From: Candidatus Jorgensenbacteria bacterium CG23_combo_of_CG06-09_8_20_14_all_54_14
Lineage (GTDB): Bacteria; Patescibacteriota; Minisyncoccia; UBA6257; GWB1-50-10
Length of the DNA: 10,042 nucleotides
NCBI GenBank assembly: GCA_002772205.1
Contig: PCRZ01000043.1
Span: 1 to 10,042 of the forward strand
Direction of reading: 5' to 3'
Shown: in pieces, positions 4,812-10,042 of the stretch
Position numbering within the stretch: position 1 is the stretch's first letter
Layout of the letters: each line of letters begins with the position of its first letter
Translations under genes and position numbers: made by a program
The notes under the pieces: model-generated
Told to the model about the DNA's origin: nothing
Databases searched by the model: none
What the model saw: only the letters and a program-made list of their open reading frames with translations

Positions 4812-5961
4812 GACCATCCTCGTTGACCTCCGTCCTCTCGTGAGCGGTGTCGTTTCCGGCGTGGAAACATACACCGTTTCCCTGCTCGCGCATCTCTTGA
4901 AAACGGACACCCGCAATCGCTACCTCTTTTTTCTTAGCCGTTTCCGGAAAAAGCCGCTCCCGCCGGAGTGGGATTTTTTAACGGGGGCAGGCGCGCTCAA
5001 CTGGCATATACCCAATAAGGCGCTTGATGCGTGGTGGGGTGTCGCGAGCTGGCCGCCCGTCGATACGTTTGTTAATGCGGACGTTGTTTTCAGCCCTCAC
5101 CTAAACCTATTGCGCGCCTCGCCGCGGGCAAGACGGGTCATCACCATTCACGACCTCTCATTCGTGCATTACCCGCACTTCTTTCCTTTGCGGAAGCGTT
5201 TTTGGCATTGGACCCAGCATGTGCGCGCGCAGGTGCGGCGCGCCGCGCGCGTGATCGCCGTTTCGGAGTTCACTAAAAAGGATATGATGGCGACCTGGCA
5301 CCTTCCCGAGGAAAAAATTGCCGTGGTTCACTCGGGAATCAATCCGTTCTATCTCCGCTTGCCGGAGAACGACGCAGGGCTCCGCGCGTTCCGTGAGCAA
5401 CACGGTCTCGCACAGCCCTTCGTCCTTTTTGTGGGGACGCTCGAGCCGAGAAAAAACATTCCGGGCATCATCCGCGCGTTCAATGTTTTGAAAGGAGAAG
5501 CGGCCTTTCGCGGCCTCTCGCTTATCCTTGTCGGGCGGCGGGGGTGGCTCTATGATGGCATTGCGCGCGCCATCAGCGGCTCTCCGCACCGGAATGATAT
5601 CCGTTTATGGGGTTCCGCCACGGAGGAAGAACTGCGTTACCTCTATAATCTCGCTGCCGCTTTCACCTATCCTTCCTTTTTTGAAGGATTCGGGTTTCCG
5701 GTCCTTGAGGCGCAGGCGTGCGGCGCGCCCGTGATTGCCTCGAACGTCACCTCGCTGCCGGAAATTTTGGGCGAAAGCGCCATCCTCGTTCCGCCCCGAG
5801 ACACGGACGCCATTGCCCGCGCCGTCGCGAAGGTGGCGGCGAATAGCGAACTCCGCGCGGCGCTCCGTGAAAAAGGTTTTGCGAACGTGAAGCGGTTCTC
5901 GTGGCAGCGCGCGGCGGAGGAAACGCTCGCGGTGTTGGAAGAAACCGGAAACCAACCCTGA
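4810..5961 (+). CDS. GT4-family glycosyltransferase (second of two)
   Basis: This 383-residue GT-B enzyme resembles the mannosyltransferase-like branch of GT4. The N-terminus MTILVDLRPLVSGVVSGVET contains the acceptor-domain glycine loop. Further motifs are VITIHDLSFVHYP (110-122), ARVIAVSEFTKKDM (146-159), VHSGINPFY (173-181), FVLFVGTLEPRKNIPGIIRA (204-223) and the donor-site EX7E, E292-GFGFPVL-E300, followed by AQACGAPVIASNVTSLPEI. I chose ATG 4810 because family similarity starts there; an in-frame ATG at 4654 would add 52 residues encoded by element C, without domain similarity. Without the element this gene would overlap its upstream neighbour by ATGA, as in a tightly coupled operon. No Shine-Dalgarno sequence is present; the start is embedded in the element's right arm. 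It probably acts in the same glycan pathway. Confidence 0.92.
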   Translation: MTILVDLRPLVSGVVSGVETYTVSLLAHLLKTDTRNRYLFFLSRFRKKPLPPEWDFLTGAGALNWHIPNKALDAWWGVASWPPVDTFVNADVVFSPHLNLLRASPRARRVITIHDLSFVHYPHFFPLRKRFWHWTQHVRAQVRRAARVIAVSEFTKKDMMATWHLPEEKIAVVHSGINPFYLRLPENDAGLRAFREQHGLAQPFVLFVGTLEPRKNIPGIIRAFNVLKGEAAFRGLSLILVGRRGWLYDGIARAISGSPHRNDIRLWGSATEEELRYLYNLAAAFTYPSFFEGFGFPVLEAQACGAPVIASNVTSLPEILGESAILVPPRDTDAIARAVAKVAANSELRAALREKGFANVKRFSWQRAAEETLAVLEETGNQP

Positions 5962-5965
5962 TACT

Positions 5966-6141
5966 ATGCCCGGTAGTGAAAACCGGGTAGTAGAACGAAA
6001 GTTTCACTACCCGGAAAACTCGATTGATTCGCAAAGCGAACAAATGACCTTCACCACCAGCGGCATTCGAGGTAGAACAACAAAGTTTCAAAAATGTTGA
6101 GTTAAGGAAGTAATTTCTATCAAGTTTCTACTACCGGGTAT
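5966..6141 (+). repeat. Start-codon-abutting nested inverted-repeat element D
   Basis: Outer CCCGGTAGT (5969-5977) is the exact complement of ACTACCGGG (6130-6138). Inner CCGGGTAGT (5983-5991) pairs exactly with ACTACCCGG (6006-6014). The bases next to the cores are crossed: GAAAAC after the first left arm fits the inner right arm better, and AGAAC after the second fits the outer right arm. TATG stands on both sides (5965-5968 and 6139-6142). An imperfect direct repeat links GTAGAACGAAAGTTTCA (5990-6006) to a similar stretch around 6071-6089. The 43-codon frame beginning at 5966 looks like translated repeat. Confidence 0.75.
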
Positions 6142-8230
6142 GGAAAAAAGAGTGAAGCGGAAGAACATTGACCCCATTCTCGTTGACGTGAAACGCCCCG
6201 GTTTTGCGTACAACGGTCCCATGAAAAAGGGAACGGTGAACCTCGCGCGGGCGGTCCACATTCCCCGCGCGCAATCGCGGCGGTTCCGGCGGTTTGCCTC
6301 GCACATGGGGGTCACCTTCGCGGCGCTTCTCCTCGTCTTGGGCGGCCTTGCCCTGTGGGGTGTGGGCGGCGCGCGGGATGCGCTGGGCGAGCGGGGGAGT
6401 GCCATCGCGCAGAACTTTGAAGGCGCGCTCCGGGCGTTTCAGACGTTCGATGCGGATGCCGCAGAGGGATACCTTTCACGCAACGAGAAAGAGCTTGAGG
6501 GGCTCAACTCGTTTTTAGGGAAACCGCAAAGCTCCGCGCTTGTCGGGGCACTCGGGGCTGTGGTGCCCGCGGTGGGCGAGGGGAAAGCGTTTTTCAGCGA
6601 GGTCGTTTCTCTTAACATTAACCTTCTCCGTATTGCGCGCACCGTTTCCGATCTGAAGAAGAACGGTTTCCGCTACTTCCGTGCCGACGGTGAAAAACTC
6701 CTCGCCTCTCTGGAAGAGCTCCGGACGCGCCTGCAGGCCGTTACCGTTGAGGTACAGGCGGTGAAAGAATCCACGGGCCGCCTGAAGAAGATCGCGCCTT
6801 TCCTTGAGCAGGTGGACCGGGTGGTGGGGGATTCCTACATTACCTACGGGGCGCGCCTCTACGAGTATGACCAACTGCTTGAGCGGCTCACCGCACTCCT
6901 CGGCGCACCCGGCGAGCGCCACCTTCTCATCTTTTTCCAAAACCCGGCGGAGATACGGCCGGGAGGGGGATTCATCGGGAGCTATGCGGACGTCACGGTC
7001 CGCCGCGGGCAGATGGCATCTATGGACGTGCGCGATATCTACGACCCAGACGGCCAGCTCACCATGAAGTTCACCCCGCCGACGCCCCTGCAGACGATGA
7101 CGCAGGATTGGGGGGCGCGCGACGCGAACTGGTTCTTTGATTTTCCCACGTCCGCCGAGACGGTGACGACCATGATGGAGCGATCAGGCATGTACGCGGA
7201 ACGTGGCGTTACCTTTGACGGCGCGGCGGCCATGAACATCAGCGTGTTCCGCTCGCTCATACAGGCGGTAGGCCCCATTTCGCTCCCCGAGTATAAACTC
7301 ACGATAACAGAGGATAATTTTCTGAACGTGATCCAGCGCGAGGTAGAGGCGGGGGAGGATAAGGCCGCCGGCTATCCGAAGCGCATTCTCACCGTGCTCG
7401 CGCCCATGGTGATAGAGCGGCTGGAGCGCCTTTCTCCGGAACAGTTCGCATCGCTCCTCACGGCGGTAGAGGAACACTTCGCGGCGAAGGACATCATGCT
7501 CTATGCGAAGGACGGGACACTCGCGCGGTTCCTCGCCTCCGCGGGCGTAGACGGAGCGGTGTACGAGCTCCCGAATGATTTCTGGGGTTCCTATCTTGCG
7601 GTGGTGAACGCAAATATCGCCGGCGGGAAGAGCGACGCGTTCATGGAAGAGTCAATCGAGGCGCGCCTTGACGTGGGTACCGACGGCAGCACGCTTGCCG
7701 ACATCGCGGTCACCCGTGCCCACCGCGGCGATAGGGAGAAGGATCCGTGGTGGCGGGCGACCAACAAGAACTACCTGCGGATATTCACGAATCCCGGCGC
7801 GGAGCTCCTGGGGCTCAAGGGGAACAGTGTGAAAAACCTTGTATCCACTTTTGACTACCCTGGGAACGGTTACCAGATGCTCCCGCAGCTCCAAATTATT
7901 GAGGCGACGAAAAAGTCCGTTCCTAAGTGGAGTGCGTGGGTGATGGAGGAATTCGGAAAGACGGCTTTCGCGATATGGTCGTCCGTGCCCGCCGGACAGA
8001 GCAAGACCATTGAGTTCCGCTACCAGACCCCGCCCCGAGAGGGCGCGGTGCGCGAAGGAGGCATTTTCACGTTCGTGTTTGAGCGGCAATCGGGTGTGAA
8101 GAGCCCGCTCCGCGCGGTCATCGCGGCGCCGGTGGGGTATGCATGGGCCGAGTCGGGCGACACACGGTTCACATACGAGAACGCGGACCCCGGGAAGCGG
8201 GAGATAGTGAAGCTCACTCTCGCGAAGTGA
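6140..8230 (+). CDS. DUF4012 membrane protein
   Basis: This 696-residue protein carries the DUF4012 domain, whose function is not established. A basic cytoplasmic N-terminus (to about residue 54) is followed by one hydrophobic membrane segment (about 56-76), so most of the protein should be outside the cell membrane. Residues ~85-250 are mostly helical and charged. The family signature begins at HLLIFFQNPAEIRPGGGFIG (261-280), then SYADVTV, DVRDIYDPDGQL (296-307) and DANWFFDFPTSAET (328-341). The C-terminal ~150 residues look like a beta-rich domain. In CPR genomes such genes occur near glycosyltransferases, which matches here and suggests a cell-surface or glycan-related role, by context only. 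The ATG at 6140 is tied to element D; the next in-frame ATG (residue 28) would still keep the membrane segment. Confidence 0.9.
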   Translation: MEKRVKRKNIDPILVDVKRPGFAYNGPMKKGTVNLARAVHIPRAQSRRFRRFASHMGVTFAALLLVLGGLALWGVGGARDALGERGSAIAQNFEGALRAFQTFDADAAEGYLSRNEKELEGLNSFLGKPQSSALVGALGAVVPAVGEGKAFFSEVVSLNINLLRIARTVSDLKKNGFRYFRADGEKLLASLEELRTRLQAVTVEVQAVKESTGRLKKIAPFLEQVDRVVGDSYITYGARLYEYDQLLERLTALLGAPGERHLLIFFQNPAEIRPGGGFIGSYADVTVRRGQMASMDVRDIYDPDGQLTMKFTPPTPLQTMTQDWGARDANWFFDFPTSAETVTTMMERSGMYAERGVTFDGAAAMNISVFRSLIQAVGPISLPEYKLTITEDNFLNVIQREVEAGEDKAAGYPKRILTVLAPMVIERLERLSPEQFASLLTAVEEHFAAKDIMLYAKDGTLARFLASAGVDGAVYELPNDFWGSYLAVVNANIAGGKSDAFMEESIEARLDVGTDGSTLADIAVTRAHRGDREKDPWWRATNKNYLRIFTNPGAELLGLKGNSVKNLVSTFDYPGNGYQMLPQLQIIEATKKSVPKWSAWVMEEFGKTAFAIWSSVPAGQSKTIEFRYQTPPREGAVREGGIFTFVFERQSGVKSPLRAVIAAPVGYAWAESGDTRFTYENADPGKREIVKLTLAK

Positions 8231-8360
8231 TAAACATATAACTGATAACTTATAACGTATGGCGGAACGAATTTTTGAACAAACAAATAGTGTGGAGAAA
8301 TACGAGCCGATGAGAGTAAGTATGACATGTCATACTTAGTGAGGAAACCATGAATTGAAT
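8231..8360 (+). other. Intergenic stretch with a start-like short frame and a palindrome
   Basis: After the DUF4012 stop there is an imperfect tandem ATAACT-type repeat (8238-8256), then an ATG at 8259 opening a 26-codon frame (MAERIFEQTNSVEKYEPM...) that ends at 8337-8339 within a 22-bp perfect palindrome (8317-8338, core TATGACATGTCATA). The first 18 residues look protein-like, unlike translated repeat. I recognise no family. GAGG (8341-8344) then precedes a start-stop pair ATG AAT TGA (8350-8358). Confidence 0.5.
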
Positions 8361-8483
8361 ATGGAAACCAAACAGTGCCAAAATTGCAAGCAAAACTTTG
8401 TCATCGAGCCGGATCCACAGCACCACCCCGACATAATGGTAGGAGGGTGCTGGACTTCGCTCCATCTGCAACTGCACCCATGA
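8361..8483 (+). pseudogene. Truncated extra copy of the zinc-ribbon gene 5' end
   Basis: The frame begins METKQCQNCKQNFVIEP, matching SETRVCQNCKQNFVIEP in the full gene at 8480. Over the shared part most base differences are synonymous (TGC/TGT, AAT/AAC, AAC/AAT, TTT/TTC, GAG/GAA). After Pro17 the frame reads into a spacer with CAGCACC (8418-8424) complementary to GGTGCTG (8446-8452) and GGGTGC (8445-8450) complementary to GCACCC (8474-8479). It ends at a TGA that overlaps the ATG of the full gene (ATGA, 8480-8483). This could be a paralogue remnant, since the family is often present in several copies, or the displaced original start. Confidence 0.65.
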
Positions 8484-10042
8484 CCCAATCTGAAACCCGC
8501 GTTTGTCAAAACTGCAAGCAAAATTTCGTCATCGAACCGTATGACTTCGCGTTCTACGAGCGTATCAAGGTCCCACCGCCGACGTGGTGTCCAGAATGCC
8601 GGCTTATTAGAAAAATTATTTGGTTAAACTCACTCAACCTTTTTAAGCGAAAATGCGATGCGCCGGTGCACAAAGAGGAAATCATTTCGAAGTATCCGTC
8701 GTATTCAAAAAGAAAAGTTTATGACGAAAAATATTGGTGGTCCGATGCATGGGACCCGTTTTCGTATGGGAAGGAATATGATTTTTCAAAAAGTTTTTTC
8801 TCCCAATTTGGGGAACTTGTGGAAAAAGTTCCGCAGAAAAACCTGGATAACGTGAATTCCATAAATTGCGTTTTTTGCGCATCCGCAGTGGAATGTAAGG
8901 ATTGCTATCTTTGTACAGGATCATATAAGTCAGAAAACTGTCTCTACGGAGACACGGTTGTTATGAGCAAGAATTGCTCCTATTGTTTTGGGTGCGTTAG
9001 TTTGAGGAACAAAAAATACTGCATTTTTAACGAGCAATACACAAAAGAAGAGTATGAAAAGAAGATAAAAGAATTTTACCCAACTAACGGAAAATTACTT
9101 GAAAAAACATTGGAAGCTTTTAATAAACTCCTTCTTAAAACTCCGAGAAAATATGCAGCAATAATCCGCAGCTTGAATTGTACGGGGGACGTCATAGAAA
9201 ATTCAAAGAATTGCACATCTTGTTTTTGGATAACCGGGGGAGCGGAAAATTGTAAATTTATTGTTTGCGGCGGATTCGGATTGAAAGATAGTCAAGATGT
9301 GTATGCTGGCGGAGGGCAATCGGAAATGCTTTACGAAACGGTTAGCAGTGGTATCGGGTGTAAAAATATATTTTTTTCAAGCAGAATACAACAATCAATG
9401 GATGTGAAATATTCAATTGATTGTTATGGATCAAACAATCTCTTTGGGTGCGTAGGTCTACGAAACAAAAGTTATTGCATTTTAAACAAACAATGTTCAA
9501 AAGAAGAGTATGAATTGCTTGTCCCGAAAATTATTGAGCATATGAACCAGAAGCCATACATTGATCAAAGGGGTCGCGTATATTCATATGGAGATTTTTT
9601 CCCGATGGAATTGAGCCATTTTTCTTATAACGGAAGCACGGCGCAGGAACATTTTCCAAAGACAAAAGAAGAGATAGAAAAAGCCGGTTATACATGGAAA
9701 GAAGAGGTTGAAAAAGATTATGCCCCGCAGAAAAAATCTGAAGATGTAACCGTTGATATTTCAGATATCCCGGACACCATAACGGATGAAATTATTGAAT
9801 GCGCGCATAAAGGGGAGTGTAATGACAGGTGCACTAAAGCGTTTCGCATTACGCCGGATGAATTGCAATTCCACAAAAAAATGAACATCGTCCTCCCCAT
9901 CCTTTGTCCGAATTGCCGCCACATTGAATTTATAAGACAAAGGAATCCCTTTAAACTCTGGCACCGCACCTGCGCCTGCGGCGGCAGGAAATCCCAAGCA
10001 CCAAATACCAAATCTCAATACGAGAACACCGCCAAGCACCAG
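8480..10042 (+). CDS. Cys-rich double-zinc-ribbon protein, partial (runs off the right edge)
   Basis: The frame is open for 521 codons with no stop before the window ends. An N-terminal zinc ribbon is formed by CQNC (C9, C12) and CPEC (C37, C40); a C-terminal ribbon has Cys at 441, 447, 451, CPNC (476-479) and CAC (498-500). Between them is a YDEKYWWSDAWDP segment (81-93) and a long stretch of spaced Cys. Two copies of an internal unit are visible: FGCVSLRNKKYCIFNEQYTK (170-189) and FGCVGLRNKSYCILNKQCSK (322-341), each followed by EEYE. I recognise the pattern as a family common in Parcubacteria, often labelled only as hypothetical or misnamed; function is unknown, though the ribbons suggest nucleic-acid or protein binding. 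Base composition falls to AT-rich from about codon 43 and rises again near the end. A simple repeat interrupts the sequence after residue 503. Confidence 0.85.
   Translation, partial: MTQSETRVCQNCKQNFVIEPYDFAFYERIKVPPPTWCPECRLIRKIIWLNSLNLFKRKCDAPVHKEEIISKYPSYSKRKVYDEKYWWSDAWDPFSYGKEYDFSKSFFSQFGELVEKVPQKNLDNVNSINCVFCASAVECKDCYLCTGSYKSENCLYGDTVVMSKNCSYCFGCVSLRNKKYCIFNEQYTKEEYEKKIKEFYPTNGKLLEKTLEAFNKLLLKTPRKYAAIIRSLNCTGDVIENSKNCTSCFWITGGAENCKFIVCGGFGLKDSQDVYAGGGQSEMLYETVSSGIGCKNIFFSSRIQQSMDVKYSIDCYGSNNLFGCVGLRNKSYCILNKQCSKEEYELLVPKIIEHMNQKPYIDQRGRVYSYGDFFPMELSHFSYNGSTAQEHFPKTKEEIEKAGYTWKEEVEKDYAPQKKSEDVTVDISDIPDTITDEIIECAHKGECNDRCTKAFRITPDELQFHKKMNIVLPILCPNCRHIEFIRQRNPFKLWHRTCACGGRKSQAPNTKSQYENTAKHQ
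9989..10018 (+). repeat. Simple CCAAGCACCAAAT-type repeat inside the zinc-ribbon gene
   Basis: The stretch is built of CCAAGCACCA and CCAAAT-like words; CCAAGCACCA recurs at 10032-10041. It encodes SQAPNTKSQ directly after the C-terminal ribbon (CACGG), just before YENTAKH, which resembles the family's usual continuation. It looks like an in-frame low-complexity insertion of a type I have seen scattered in CPR genomes. Confidence 0.5.

Noticed and set aside
1585..6141. CRISPR array from the repeated CCCGTTAGA motifs
   Set aside because: The copies are inverted, irregularly spaced and lie at gene starts. There are no equal spacers and no cas genes.

Overview
The window looks like part of a Candidate Phyla Radiation (Patescibacteria, probably Parcubacteria) genome. 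This is inferred from gene content: a short RsmI, a DUF4012 membrane protein beside glycosyltransferases, and a long Cys-rich double-zinc-ribbon protein of a type I know mainly from Parcubacteria. Several promoters also sit directly on start codons with no room for a leader. TGA is used as a stop (4657, 5961, 8230), so this is not the recoded code 25 of Gracilibacteria. All recognised genes are on the + strand. The first ~8.6 kb is GC-rich; most of the last gene is clearly AT-rich.

Layout. 1-289: intergenic, full of small inverted repeats. 290-1147: RluA-type rRNA pseudouridine synthase. 1167-1484: ribosomal protein L19, then an intrinsic terminator. 1689-1817: a 42-residue, very basic small protein. 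1819-1854: a truncated extra copy of the rsmI start. 1945-2616: full rsmI. 2735-3325: membrane-anchored sugar-phosphate transferase (PglC/WbaP type). 3345-3419: two tandem palindromic structures. 3512-4657 and 4810-5961: two GT4 glycosyltransferases. 6140-8230: DUF4012 membrane protein. 8361-8483: truncated extra copy of the start of the next gene. 8480 to the window end: zinc-ribbon protein, cut by the window edge. Functionally there is a translation/rRNA-modification block (rluA, rplS, rsmI), then a surface-polysaccharide block (sugar-1-phosphate transfer to a lipid carrier, two glycosyltransferases, DUF4012), then an accessory gene.

The main observation is a set of structured inverted-repeat elements placed at start codons. 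Three (1589-1690, 4657-4811, 5966-6141) have outer arms of the form (T)CCCG...CGGG(A), and the last arm includes the AT of the downstream ATG. The start codon is repeated on both sides (GGGATGAA, ATGA, TATG). Removing each element in thought gives a sensible ancestral junction: a leaderless promoter-to-ATG spacing, an ATGA stop/start overlap, and a TGA-TACT-ATG junction. Two more sites, before rsmI and before the zinc-ribbon gene, show a truncated first copy of the gene's own 5' coding end, then a hairpin-rich spacer, then a second start with a near-identical peptide but different codons. I interpret these as a family of small non-autonomous elements that insert at or near translation starts and leave the downstream gene with a usable start; a start-codon-sequestering RNA switch is an alternative or additional reading. 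Both are inferences. A second, separate pattern is in-frame insertion of palindromic or simple repeats inside genes (rluA, the first GT4 gene, the end of the zinc-ribbon gene), comparable in concept to Rickettsia palindromic elements.
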